Below, in pieces: positions 35,021 to 45,411 of a DNA stretch of 64,000 nucleotides. This DNA is from Dryococelus australis (taxonomy: Eukaryota > Arthropoda > Insecta > Phasmatodea > Phasmatidae). The position numbers and the translations under genes were made by a program. The stretch spans positions 10,792,209 to 10,856,208 of the forward strand of contig CM057003.1 in NCBI GenBank assembly GCA_029891345.1, in the 5' to 3' direction. Position 1 is the first letter of the stretch. Every line of letters begins with the position of its first letter. The notes beneath the pieces are model-generated. The model searched no databases. It saw only the letters and a list, made by a program, of their open reading frames with translations, and was not told the origin of the DNA.

Positions 35021-35262
35021 GGAGTGGGAGTGGAGTGAATAGATTTGGGTGGCTCGTAACAGCGAGGTCTTGAGAGCCGATGAGGGTGAAGCGAGGTGAG
35101 TATGGAGCAGCGCCGGAATGCAAAGCCGAGGAAAAACGGGAGATCCCCGAGAAAACCCGCTTACCAGCGGTATCGTCCGGCACGACTCCAACGTGCGAAA
35201 ATCCGGGAGCGGACCCGCCGGGACTCGAGCCCGTTTCACGTAGGTGGGAGGCGAGTAGTGTA
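35021..35262 (-). mobile_element. SINE1, near full length
   Basis: On the minus strand it has a degraded tRNA-like head (cCTCCCACCTACGTGAAACG then GGGCTCGAGTCC at the B box), then TTTTCGCACGTTGGAGTCG, GCGGGTTTTCTCGGGGATC, TCCCGTTTTTCC and the tail GCTCTCAAGACCTCGCTGTTA. The long frames of 136-139 codons that cross it are incidental. Confidence 0.88.
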
Positions 35263-35879
35263 ATATCATTTCAACTTGCGGTTAGTTACTGGTGTAAAAC
35301 ATTGAACTTTTACCACCAACCAACCGTGCTCTAGTTTCTGAACGAGTGTTAGAAATAACGGAAAAAATCGTAAAATTAGAAATTGTAATGTTCAGCAGAT
35401 AATAGGCCTACATGCGGTTACGCAGCATTAGTGAGATTTATAATTAAAAATTTGCATACATAATAAGATAACAGTAATAGCAAATCATTAAAGTATATTG
35501 CATTAATGCACTTTAATGAAGCGATTGCATAACTACTGACTAATTTAAGTTTACTATATCAATATTACTTTTTATAAAATTCAGTACATTTAATTTTCGG
35601 CACAAGGAGATAACTTACACTGTTTTAAATGTGGATTACTTCAGTGTGCTTTATTTAAAGAAAAAACTTCTAAAATATCAGCAAATAAAACTCTCGTTCG
35701 CTTGGTTTTAAACATTCAAGTTTTAGCAGCAGTAGATAATTGATGCATATGATACGCCTTTCTTAACACTTTGCTGCTATCTGTTGGCATAGCCACAAAA
35801 CAATTTACACCAACGCCAACACATTTATTGTCCCATACAACTCGTCGCATACCAACCGAAAACCACCAACACCAATAAG

Positions 35880-35886
35880 CACCACC

Positions 35887-35918
<32 letters not shown>

Positions 35919-35922
35919 CAAC
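35880..35922. repeat. (ACC)n(AAC)n trinucleotide repeat
   Basis: About seven ACC units are followed by six AAC units, a compound microsatellite. From 35265 to 36285 I see nothing else. Confidence 0.95.
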
Positions 35923-36285
35923 TCCCTATTGTCCCAGAGTCTTTATACTTTCGTCATACATTTTATATATTCAGAAAAAAAAAAAACTTTTCCTGCGCAA
36001 TGTGACATGGATCTGCCTATGTAGTAGCTATAATCTCAGATATCTCTATTACTACACAGATAAATATTATTATTATTTTGCAATTTTTACGCTTCTTTCC
36101 GTTCACAGAATCGTTGCAGAAGTTTACTAGGGACTGTACAGTATGTGTAAAAATGCATTAGTAATTTAGTCTACATTAATCTAAAAAGGAATTACTGAAT
36201 ATTAACACAACATTCGTAAAATATAGCTACATCGATACACCAAGCAGGACTCGTAGGAAGGGCAATGTGACAATTTTCCATTTAA

Positions 36286-36485
36286 CAAACGTGTCCATGC
36301 TAACATTCAGAATAGCCGAACTACATTTACCATTAGTCCGTGACCAATGACAAACGTGTCCATGCTAACATTCAGAATAGCCGAACTACATTTACCATTA
36401 GTCCGTGACCAATGACAAACGTGTCCATGCTAACATTCAGAATAGCCGAACTACATTTACCATTAGTCCGTGACCAATGACAAAC
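36286..36485 (+). repeat. 65-bp tandem repeat, three units
   Basis: GTGTCCATGCTAACATTCAG begins at 36291, 36356 and 36421. The units appear identical and end in CCGTGACCAATGACAAAC. The identity marks a very recent tandem duplication. Confidence 0.97.
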
Positions 36486-36995
36486 TCTTCATAATTGTGC
36501 TTTTAAGAGCGGCGTTAACCTCTATTTACTTTCTGATTTGGTATCTGTATTAACTTATTTCGGATACTATTTTAAAAACCATAAAACATATTCAATACAT
36601 AGCAAATAAAATTGACACACGAATTGTTTAAAGAATAAGCGGTACATATTACGTAAATCGCAACTAGTACAAATTTGTCAACTGTCGCCAACGTAGCAAT
36701 TTTTAAGATATTTACAAAAGGGCAGTGTCGAAGTTTAAGCAAATTTTTTGTGGACCAGGCCTTTCATCTCTCGTATGCCTTTGACATAATGGCTCGCGAT
36801 GCAAAACATAATAAATAGCTCAACAGAAACGTGTTATTCTAGCAAAATATTTGCATGCTAAGTTGGCAAAAACAATCATCTAGCACCGCTTTTTTCTTGG
36901 GTTTTCTATTTTGACTTCCAAAATAATTGTAAATTTCAGTTTAAACTTAGGTACAACCGCGCAGGATCCGCTTAAGCTTATGTACAACGCAAATA

Positions 36996-37234
36996 TAGGC
37001 TATTCACGGTAAAGTGAGCACATTTGAAAGTACTCTCATTTTGAATAAAAGTCAATAAATATATATTATTTTAGCCTTAGACATTAACTTCCGATTGCGG
37101 TGAAATCTACACATTGTGTTTATTACTTATATTGTAATATTTATTAAATACCGTATTTAAAGGATAAAAAATGACTGACATGAAAAAAAGTAACTAGGGC
37201 CTCAAAAGTGCTCACTTTACTGTGAACAGCCTAT
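36996..37234 (-). mobile_element. MITE family A2 (short form), copy 2
   Basis: The ends are TATAGGCTATTCACGGTAAA and the complement of GTGCTCACTTTACTGTGAACA then GCCTATA. The interior is the reverse complement of the 2816 and 57179 copies (CTTAGACATTAACTTCC, GGTGAAATCTACACA). It has no coding content. Confidence 0.82.
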
Positions 37235-37303
37235 AGCCATATTTCGCAAAAGGAGCTTCACTGCCCTTGTCTCCTCGGTCAGTTAAAAGAAAGAAACTGA
37301 ACT

Positions 37304-37735
37304 TATAATCCATTCACGGTTACTTCACACTTTTCTGAAGCCCTGTTAAAGTTCTACTTCCAGGATATTCCTCCGCCTCAAGCTTAACCAAGTCTAGGGA
37401 ATTACACCGAAGGGACAACGTACCGCATTCGTGCGCACTCAGTGTAATGCAATTTTGCATAAGAACTATTTCTTACTAAACGTTACCAACACACCTATTA
37501 TATATTTTTATTAAATTATAAATTGAATATTATAATTTATAAATAAAATATGAGTAAAGAATATATCTAGCCAACAATAAGGTAATTTTATGTTTACACA
37601 AATACAAAATGTTCGTAATAAACGACATATACAGAAAACAGCCAAACACATCATGCATGGGGTGATTTTCCAAAGGTTCGGTTCAAAAAATGTGAAGAAA
37701 CCTCGAACAGAGACTATGTGCATGTTGCTCCGTAG
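37304..37735 (+). repeat. Dispersed repeat family B, copy 3
   Basis: This is the most complete copy. It starts with an A-MITE-like end (CCATTCACGGTTACTTCACA, then CTTTTCTGAAGCCCTG), then CCTCCGCCTCAAGCTTAACC, ATTACACCGAAGGGACAACG, GTGCGCACTCAGTGTAATGC, AACGTTACCAACACACC, and the 3' block CCAAACACATCATGCATGGG to TTCAAAAAATGTGAAGAAAC. The start suggests the family arose from, or inserted into, an A-type MITE. Confidence 0.7.
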
Positions 37736-38306
37736 TTCCTCTTCCTCGTCCAAGAGCTATGCGACTGTATCTCGCGCAAAAAAAAAAAAAGATTACAGTA
37801 GAGAATATTGTAGACACACACCCTCCCACAAGGACAGATTTCTTATGTATTTGAACAGACAAGCGTAGATTTTTGTGTTCACTGACTCGCATGCCGTATT
37901 TCACCGCCGCCCCCTGAATCCTTGACTCTTCAAAGCGAGATGTTATATTACAAACCAAATGCCACGTGAAACGAGAGACGCAATGACAACGACAGACTAA
38001 GACGCACCATGTAACGTAGAGAGTATAGCGGCGAGACGGCTGACTCGTGCACGCTGCATACAACAATATAGGTAAAACAATGTGAGGCACTGAACGTAAT
38101 GCTAAATATTAGCAAACTGAGGGAGAGAAGGACTTCTGCGCACCTCTGTGCGTGTGAGGATGAAGTTGCGACAGCTTTAGTACTTGTAACTAATTTTCTG
38201 GGTAGAGTGCAAACCCTAGTTGCGTATCCGCGATCGTCCAAACTGAGTACTAAATTGGCGTGCTTATTGAAAATCAGATATTATTGCCCCGTTCACCCCT
38301 TGATAA

Positions 38307-38727
38307 AGGCTGTTCACGATAAAGTAGCCACTTTTGAAATCAGCCTTAGAAAAAAGTTACTGCCGCTGCCTGCATATATTTTAACGGACGCCCTGAGTGA
38401 CATGCGCCCAGTCAAGTTGGTAATGAAAGATGGAAAATAGTTCTATAACTTAACATCAAATAAAAAGTGTTAGGTAACCATTTGTGATAAATACAATTAT
38501 TTATTTCGCTTTCTATTTTTTTTATGCATCGAAGTGTAAAAATGACAAGATTTATTACATATTTTCTTTTCTTAAAATTTCACAATTTCACCTGACCGAC
38601 GCATGAATAAAGTGATGAGGAGAATGACAGTGTTAATTTTACATAAGGCGAAATAATACACAATGTGCATACAAGTAGATCTTAAGCAGGGCTTTCAAAA
38701 GTGCTCATTTTACCGTGAACAGCCTAT
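38307..38727 (+). mobile_element. MITE family A1 (long form)
   Basis: The left end is AAGGCTGTTCACGATAAAGT and the right end the complement of TGCTCATTTTACCGTGAACA then GCCTA. The interior has CTGCCGCTGCCTGC, TTTTAACGGACGCC and CATGCGCCCAGTCAAGTTGG, then ends in AAGTAGATCTTAAGCAGGGC, matching the other A1 copies. A 113-codon frame overlapping its left edge is incidental. Confidence 0.9.
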
Positions 38728-38729
38728 GA

Positions 38730-40240
38730 CACAAAACAGTGTGAGCACTGGAAATTAAATTCACCTTACTGACGATAGAAGGCAGTATGTTGAGTTATTT
38801 TTGCCCGGCCTCTTCCAGACTGTAAGTATCAATAAACACAAACTTGATCTTACCGGTTTGAAGTAACGTGTATCATTTGTACACCCTGAAACACAGTTAT
38901 CTTGTAGCAAAAATACTTGGGGACAGAATACGCACATGCACAAACAGGAACGCTAGGAGAAAACCTACTGCTACTGCGAAATGACAATAATAGGCGAATG
39001 TGTTTGTAAAATATCTGGAAGTTTAATTGAGCTCAAAATAATTTAAATTCTCCCAAAGAAAAACAAAAGAGTTAATCCAGATGGCATTACAAATTAGCAG
39101 ATTATCTGTGGCTCCGAAAATATTAACCATGTATAATTCAAATATTTCTGCTTCGATTAGTGGCCTTTGAAACACTAGTGCTCTCGCGATGGTGAAGAAC
39201 AAAAATGCTTGAAAGTGTTCATAAATCAAGCCAAAATATTCAATGCACCTTCAAAAAATAAATACTTTAAATAAAACGTTTGCAATCAACTAGCGGCAGA
39301 GCAAGGATTCAGTTACGGTTTGCCTGAAAAACAACATGGCGGCGTGAATTCTAATGTTGAAGTTCCCGATGGTCAGGTAGCCCCTTCTCTCCGGATGCGC
39401 AGATGCCCTGGATGACGTCTTCCCTATACGTAAGCACACGGCTTACGATGATAGCATACAGTTATATAGCACCTTCACGGACCACTCACGGGTTCTAGCT
39501 AACATCTCTGCAAGCTTCATGTAGGGGGGGGGGGGGGGCTCATACAGGCCTACTTATTTCTTTAAGCACCTCGCGTCTTCGTCTCGAGCAGACGGCCTGC
39601 ACTCTCAGGGGTGCGAACCTGGACTTCCCTATTTAACATCTCAATTTAACACCAAGTGCACAGCCCGCCCGGGCTTGCTGCCTGACGTCGCGTAACAAGA
39701 TGTCCGTCTTCTTCTTTGAAAACTTAACTTAAAACTCTTCTTTAAACACTATGGACAGTCACGAGGGTTACAATTTAAAGTTCATTTGAACTGCCACTTG
39801 AAAATGCCCCAGCGTTTTAAAAAAAAAGCATAGTTATATGGCCTTATAAGTACACGTACACAGTGTAAAAATATAAAAACATTTAAATATGCGGTAAAAA
39901 TAAAAATATTGTTAAAAAATAGTATGGACCTTGTTTCAAAACAAATAAATAAATCTTGCACTAAATAAAATTAATTATGTGAAAAATTATATTGAGCCTG
40001 TTAAACATATAAATTACGTGTTAGTTACTATTCATTCTTCTAGCTAAAAAATCATGCTTTACATAACTTATTAATAACAACTGATGTGTCCGTAATAGGG
40101 AGGAGTTTGCAAGCATAGTATTTTTAAAACAAATTTTGATATACAATCTTAAAGTCGTTAATTATTTGTCTTTCATAAAAAATTCACCATCTCACATTTC
40201 AGTTCGCCAAAAAAATGTTAGTACTTAATTCTTCACGCTG
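38730..40240. other. AT-rich stretch, no gene seen
   Basis: A poly-G run lies at 39526-39538 inside a GC-richer patch (39360-39700). I find no reading frame, repeat family or RNA gene. Confidence 0.45.
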
Positions 40241-40242
40241 AA

Positions 40243-40282
40243 CGCGCGCGTTAACATATATATATATATATGTTAACGCGTT
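40243..40282. repeat. AT-centred palindrome
   Basis: CGCGTTAACATATAT... is mirrored by ...ATATATGTTAACGCG around a short (AT)n core. It sits directly beside the larger palindrome at 40283-40463. Confidence 0.85.
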
Positions 40283-40335
40283 AAGATGAGATTCTCTCTT
40301 GGGGAGGCACGAGAGGACGTATTTAGTTGAATCAA

Positions 40336-40412
<77 letters not shown>

Positions 40413-40463
40413 TGATACAACTCAATACGTCCTCTCGTGCCTCCCCAAGAGAGAATCTCATCT
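40283..40463. repeat. Long hairpin: ~60-bp inverted arms around (AT)n
   Basis: The left arm (40283-40338) contains GATGAGATTCTCTCTTGGGG, then AGGCACGAGAGGACGTATT. The right arm (40408-40463) is its near-exact reverse complement, with only a few mismatches near the inner ends. The loop is about 65 bases of alternating A and T. Such a structure should fold strongly in single-stranded form. No open frame is meaningful here. Confidence 0.95.
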
Positions 40464-40469
40464 TTGCCA

Positions 40470-41625
40470 CTGACTCACCACAAACAACGCCTGCCCCATT
40501 GTACTAGATATCCATCAGACGATAACATCAGAAGGCGGGGGAGATCGAACATGACCGATAAGGAACTGAGAAGATAACATCGACATGTAGGGCAATTTTT
40601 GTTTGTCTTCGCAGCGAGATGCGTGGCCTACCGAACCGTGACGAGCCGGCGAAGTTGAAACAATTCCTCAAGATAGGTCGGTTCTTAAAACAAATATATA
40701 TATATACATATATAAATTAACTAAGGTGTTCGTCTACCTGGTGCTATTTTCCGCGTTCGAGGCACAAAAACAAGGCAGCCATAAAGCCAGCACTGCCATG
40801 CAGATCAAGTGCTTTATCGCCCCTACGCTGGACCTTCAGGGGGATAAATTGTCCTTTGGCACCCTCGATTTCCGCTGTCAGTCTACGTGATGTTGGGTCG
40901 GAAAGAGCATTAGATTGGAGAAGTGATTCCGACTATGAGGACTGGCCATCACGCAGGCTGTCTGGTTTTAGCACCTACCAGAAGTAGCGGTATTGGGAGG
41001 AGCATAGGTGGCTGCATTACATGTTAAATGTAATGTGAATCGCACAGTTAGGTGGGTGTTCAACATTGTGTGATATAATGTGATCGTTTTCGGAAATGTG
41101 TTTAGTATGCGAATAATGTTTGGAAAAAATAATAATGGAATATTGCAGCTTATTTTGTGTCCATTTAATTGTTGAGTATTTAGCGATAAAATGTAATATG
41201 TTGATTGAAGTCACCTAAGCCCACCTAAAACCTGAAATGAGGTGCAGAGTCATGCTGTGCCTCGTGTAACTACGGGACTTGAGGCGGTGACCTCAGTTCA
41301 GCGCGCATGTTCATCCTACTTCCTCATATTTCTGGTCAATATATTATGAGATGAAGTAGTCTGCACGCTAAAATATGGTTGGAAAATGTTCACATCAGCG
41401 TGAAACGCGTAATGGGAAAATAAAACTAGTTAAGTCACCCCCTCCCCTTACAAGATGTTATAGCCGATTCAGCTCCCTTCACTGCTTCGCTGAGCAACTT
41501 GTTCGGTCTGTAATGACCTCGTTGCAGATTAGACATTCGTCCTTACCTACCTTCCTACATTCCACAATGTGGCACTTCAAAATCGCGTCTGCACATCTGT
41601 GAAGCTGTGTTGTTTGTCCTTCGAA
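40470..41625. other. Intergenic stretch, no gene seen
   Basis: Moderate GC, with short frames of no known family and an (AT)n patch near 40694. No repeat match inside the window. Confidence 0.4.
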
Positions 41626-41633
41626 CAGAGTAA

Positions 41634-42465
41634 GGCCGTTTTTACAACAGCCCGTCGCGTCCGTCCGTCATCCGCCCGCTCGTCCGCCCAGCCGAGCGAT
41701 TTACAACCAAACCTCGTACGTCCGTCGTACGTTCATTGCTGCAAACTAATAAAACCAAAAATGTTTACAAATAGGAAAAAGTTTTCCATGAAAAGTGCAA
41801 ATTTATGACGGCATTGTGTTTTTAGGTACCTAAACCGCATGTACACGCACGTAACGGAAATTAAAAAGGTGCAAAAAAATGTTTAGTATTATATAAAGCA
41901 TTTTTTTTCTTTTACTGCTGCACAAAAGGAGATCGTGTTTACAAACGTAATTATCAGTTAATCTTCAGGAAATATGTAACTTAATTTCTTTTTACAGTTA
42001 TATTAACAAACACATGAAAATAAAAGACAGCCAAAACACAACACTACACACGCTACACAGCCTTGTAAAGAACTCGGGATGAAAGAGTAACAAAACGTGC
42101 AAGTTTAGAAGACTGCAATTTCATCTCTTGCCGACCTCCCGTGGCGTAGTCGGTTGGTGCGCCACCGATCTGGGTTGTGGGAGACTCTGGGTTCGAATCC
42201 CGTGTAAGGCATGGTTGTTCATTTAAGTTAGGTTATAAGATAGTCTGCAAGCCGTCCCCTGCTAAGCTTTCAAGCATAAAACCGGGGGACGTTGAAAAGG
42301 CCTTTACAAATACTATTACAATTTCGTCCGTCCGTCAAAAGTTAAATCTTGCCAAGGTTTTGACGGACGGACAGATAAAATTAATGGCCACCAATGATTG
42401 GCTGTTTGTCACGTGATTTACGGACGAATGACGGACGGACGCAAAGGGTTGTTGTAAATCCTACC
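41634..42465. mobile_element. Harbinger-like MITE carrying a nested SINE
   Basis: The left end reads GGCCGTTTTTACAACAGCCC and continues to GCGTCCGTCCGTCAT. The right end, complemented, reads GGTAGGATTTACAACAACCC and continues to GCGTCCGTCCGTCAT. A TAA trinucleotide lies directly outside both ends (41631-41633 and 42466-42468), the 3-bp target duplication expected of PIF/Harbinger elements. An inner inverted repeat of TTTTGACGGACGGACAG also occurs near 42323-42376. No transposase is present. A SINE2 interrupts it. Confidence 0.8.
42126..42318 (+). mobile_element. SINE2 (tRNA-derived) nested in the Harbinger-like MITE
   Basis: The head has an A box (GTGGCGTAGTCGG) and a B box (GGGTTCGAATCCC). 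The body matches 47279-47465, including CTGCAAGCCG, TCAAGCATAAAACCGGGGGA and CGTTGAAAAGGCCTTT. CAATTTCATC (42116-42125) and CAATTTCGTC (42319-42328) flank it as a 10-bp target duplication with one mismatch. It therefore inserted after the MITE. Confidence 0.88.
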
Positions 42466-42760
42466 TAACTTTATCAGCCCTCTCCAAACCATCACCTGTT
42501 AATACGTCGAGATGCAGCGTGCGTGAATAACAAATCCAGAAACAAGTATTAAAAAAAAAATAAAGAATTTCATTCTGTATTCTTACTCGAATTTATTAAA
42601 CTAGCCATCTAACCTTTCAGATTGTTTTATCAATCAATCGACACTGTAAAATTATGTCCATATATATTGTTTATATCAAAGAACCCGGAATCGGTTGGTG
42701 CATACAGCTACTGTACGCGCCAGACGTTGTGGGACTACAGATCCCTAGTCATATAGTTAA

Positions 42761-43016
42761 GGGACTGGATACTTACCTGGCGTAGGGGCTACCCTGATCA
42801 AGGGACTGAATACTTACCTGGCGTAGGGGCTACCCTGATCAAGGGACTGGATACTTACCTGGCGTAGGGGCTACCCTGATCAAGGGACTGGATACTTACC
42901 TGGCGTAGGGGCTACTCTGATCAAGGGACTGGATACTTACCTGGCGTAGGGGCTACCCTGATCAAGGGACTGGATACTTACCTGGCCAAGGGGCTACCCT
43001 GATCAAGGGACTGGAC
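42761..43016 (+). repeat. 41-bp tandem array resembling the U1 snRNA 5' end, six units
   Basis: The units start at 42761, 42802, 42843, 42884, 42925 and 42966, with a partial seventh. Each contains ATACTTACCTGGCGTAGGGG followed by CTACCCTGATCAAGG. The first eleven bases, ATACTTACCTG, are the universally conserved U1 5' end that pairs with 5' splice sites, and the next ~25 bases resemble stem-loop I of insect U1. No downstream U1 parts (stem-loops II-IV, Sm site) are evident. Five units are almost identical; the sixth has GGCCAAGGGG in place of GGCGTAGGGG. I infer tandem amplification of a truncated U1 pseudogene. Whether it is transcribed cannot be seen. Confidence 0.8.
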
Positions 43017-43173
43017 ACGGCCAGGTGCTGCAAAGTGCAGTAACGGCATGGTCATTTGTACATTTTTGTTTTTGCAATCGTTTTTTATCAGGAGGAAAAT
43101 GTTAATAAATTGCTGTTTTGTATACTAACGTACATGTTTGTGAGGTTACTGCTTAAGTTTTCAAACCTCTTTT

Positions 43174-43440
43174 GTGCGCACTCAGTGTAATACTATTTTG
43201 CATAAGAACTATTTCTCACTAAACATTACCGACACACTTATTTTCTTCCTTTTTTCTATTTAAATCATAAATTAAATATAATATATAAGTCAAGATTATA
43301 TCTAATAAACAATAACGTAATTTTATATTAACACAAATATAAAACGTTTGTGATAAACGAAATATATAGAAAAAAAACCAAACATATACATGGGGTGATT
43401 TTTCAAAGAATCGATTCAAAAAGTATGAAGAAACCTAGAA
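43174..43440 (+). repeat. Dispersed repeat family B, copy 4 (5'-truncated)
   Basis: It matches copy 3 from TGTGCGCACTCAGTGTAATA through AAACATTACCGACACAC and TAATAAACAATAACGTAATTTTATA to GGGGTGATTTTTCAAAGAAT and AAAAAGTATGAAGAAACC. It passes directly into the 50-bp satellite. Confidence 0.7.
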
Positions 43441-44272
43441 TACTCTATTTGTACTGTTTACACTTGCAAACAGTATGTAGAAACCTCGAATACTCTGTTT
43501 GTACTGTTTACACTTGCAAACAGTATGAAGAAACCTCGAATACTCTGTTTGTACTGTTTACACTTGCAAACAGTATGAAGAAACCTCGAATACTCTGTTT
43601 GTACTGTTTACACTTGCAAACAGTATGAAGAAACCTCGAATACTCTGTTTGTACTGTTTACACTTGCAAACAGTATGAAGAAACCTCGAATACTCTGTTT
43701 GTACTGTTTACACTTGCAAACAGTATGAAGAAACCTCGAATACTCTGTTTGTACTGTTTACACTTGCAAACAGTATGAAGAAACCTCGAATACTCTGTTT
43801 GTACTGTTTACACTTGCAAACAGTATGAAGAAACCTCGAATACTCTATTTGTACTGTTTACACTTGCAAACAGTATGTAGAAACCTCGAATACTCTGTTT
43901 GTACTGTTTACACTTGCAAACAGTATGTAGAAACCTCGAATACTCTATTTGTACTGTTTACACTTGCAAACAGTATGAAGAAACCTCGAATACTCTGTTT
44001 GTACTGTTTACACTTGCAAACAGTATGAAGAAACCTCGAATACTCTGTTTGTACTGTTTACACTTGCAAACAGTATGAAGAAACCTCGAATACTCTGTTT
44101 GTACTGTTTACACTTGCAAACAGTATGAAGAAACCTCGAATACTCTATTTGTACTGTTTACACTTGCAAACAGTATGAAGAAACCTCGAATACTCTATTT
44201 GTACTGTTTACACTTGCAAACAGTATGAAGAAACCTCGAATACTCTATTTGTACTGTTTACTTGCAAACAGC
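43431..44272 (+). repeat. 50-bp satellite, 17 units
   Basis: GTACTGTTTACACTTGCAAA recurs every 50 bp from 43451 to 44251. Units differ at a few sites (CTCTATTTG/CTCTGTTTG and AGTATGAAG/AGTATGTAG); the last has a short deletion and ends in AACAGCAC. Since 50 is not a multiple of three, all three frames can be open over 150-bp cycles, which explains the 67- and 92-codon frames. The first unit begins at the AAGTATGAAGAAACC end of family B copy 4. Confidence 0.98.
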
Positions 44273-44399
44273 ACTAAGGCGTGCATAACAGAAACAAATT
44301 AAATAATTAATAGTTCGGACCAAAAATACAGACAAGTAAGCAAAATGTATCCTTTTACCGACAGCTTAAAAGCAGCGGCAAGACCCTTATTAATTCTTG

Positions 44400-44760
44400 T
44401 CCCTTGGGGAGGGGGGGGGGGCCTTCATACGGGAAGTGTGATACGTGAGGCGCGACCTCTCTTGCACGCATCACTTAAGATGGTTCCGCTCTACCGAAGA
44501 TCGCCTCTGGCCGTGGGTTTTTCCCCTTCTCTCACAGGCTGCGATCCAGTTCAGCAGTCTGGGTCAAAAACTTGCCAGAAACCCCCAACCCTCCACCCCC
44601 TCCATCATCTTCCGCCTTACAACCTACAGTCCACGACCCCCCCGGGCGGTCGAACCAACTTCACAGTTTAATGGCAAATTGCACGCTCTTAAGGCCGGCA
44701 CGGCGGGTAAATGGCGGCCACGCCGAGCTACGCGGGGGAGAAAATTGACATAGCGTTAGC
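44400..44760. other. GC-rich island with G run
   Basis: A GC-rich block with a G12 run near 44408-44420 carries two overlapping plus-strand frames of 102-108 codons (44345-44671 and 44445-44753). No domain is recognised. A pyrimidine tract ending in CACAG near 44538 could be a splice acceptor. It may be an exon or a CpG island. Confidence 0.25.
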
Positions 44761-44918
44761 GCGGGAAAAGGAAGTTGAGGCCGGGAGAGGATAGGTTGGA
44801 ATCCGCCCGATGAAATCGCGTTGATGACTTAATCGCACCTGATGGACCACGCGTCTGGCAAAACGCAAAAAAAAAAAAAAAAAAACACGCATCCGCCCAC
44901 GCAGCTGGACAGTACTGA

Positions 44919-45077
44919 GTCGTAATCCCGGCCGGGTCACCAGATTTTCGCACGTGGGAATCGTGCTGGATGATGCCATTGGTCGGTGGGTTTTCTCGGG
45001 GATCTCCCGTTTCCCCCGCCCCTCATCGGCTCTGAAGACCTCGCTGTTAAGAGCAGACCAGATCTCTTCCCTCACTC
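44919..45077 (+). mobile_element. SINE1, partial, facing an inverted partner
   Basis: It has ATTTTCGCACGTGGGAATCG, GGTGGGTTTTCTCGGGGATC, TCCCGTTTCCCCCGCCCCTC and CTCTGAAGACCTCGCTGTTA. The tRNA-like head is missing and the middle has lost about 40 bases. It lies 25 bp from an oppositely oriented SINE1 (45103-45347). An A20 run precedes it. Confidence 0.85.
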
Positions 45078-45102
45078 GGTACTGATTCGTTGTCGGGAGG
45101 GT

Positions 45103-45347
45103 CGAGAGATTTGGACGGCACTCAACGGTTTTGAGAGCCGATGAGGGTGAAAATATGTGAGAATGGAGCAGCGCCGGAATGCAAAGGCGGGGGAAATGGG
45201 AGATCCCCGAGAAAACCCGCCAACCAGCTCCATCGTCCGGTACGATTCCTAAGTGCGAAAATCCCGGGACTGACCCGGTCGGGGATTACATCCGGTTCGC
45301 CCTGGCGGGAGGCGAGCAGTCTAACTGATCAGCCACCGAGGCCCAGC
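45103..45347 (-). mobile_element. SINE1, full length, inverted partner
   Basis: On the minus strand it has the head CTCGGTGGCTGATCAGTTAG with an altered A box and GGATGTAATCCCCGAC at the B box, then TTTTCGCACTTAGGAATCG, GGCGGGTTTTCTCGGGGATC, TCCCATTTCCCCCGCC and GCTCTCAAAACCG near the tail. It forms a tail-to-tail inverted pair with 44919-45077. Confidence 0.87.
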
Positions 45348-45411
45348 ACTGGTTCGTGTTCTCTGATTAACGCTCCATTTAATAAACTCATGATACTGTT
45401 AACATTCTTTC

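Noticed and set aside
34773..35269. Minus-strand frames of 136-139 codons
   Set aside because: They consist of a (CT)n microsatellite read as Arg-Glu repeats plus an antisense SINE1.
42761..43016. Functional U1 snRNA genes
   Set aside because: Each unit is only 41 bp and lacks stem-loops II-IV, the Sm site and a recognisable upstream promoter element.
43350..44028. 67-92 codon open frames with repeated peptides over the 50-bp satellite
   Set aside because: A 50-bp period lets all three frames remain open together; the peptide repeat comes from the satellite, not from a gene.
43431..44272. CRISPR-like regular array
   Set aside because: The units are contiguous with no unique spacers, and the window is clearly animal DNA.
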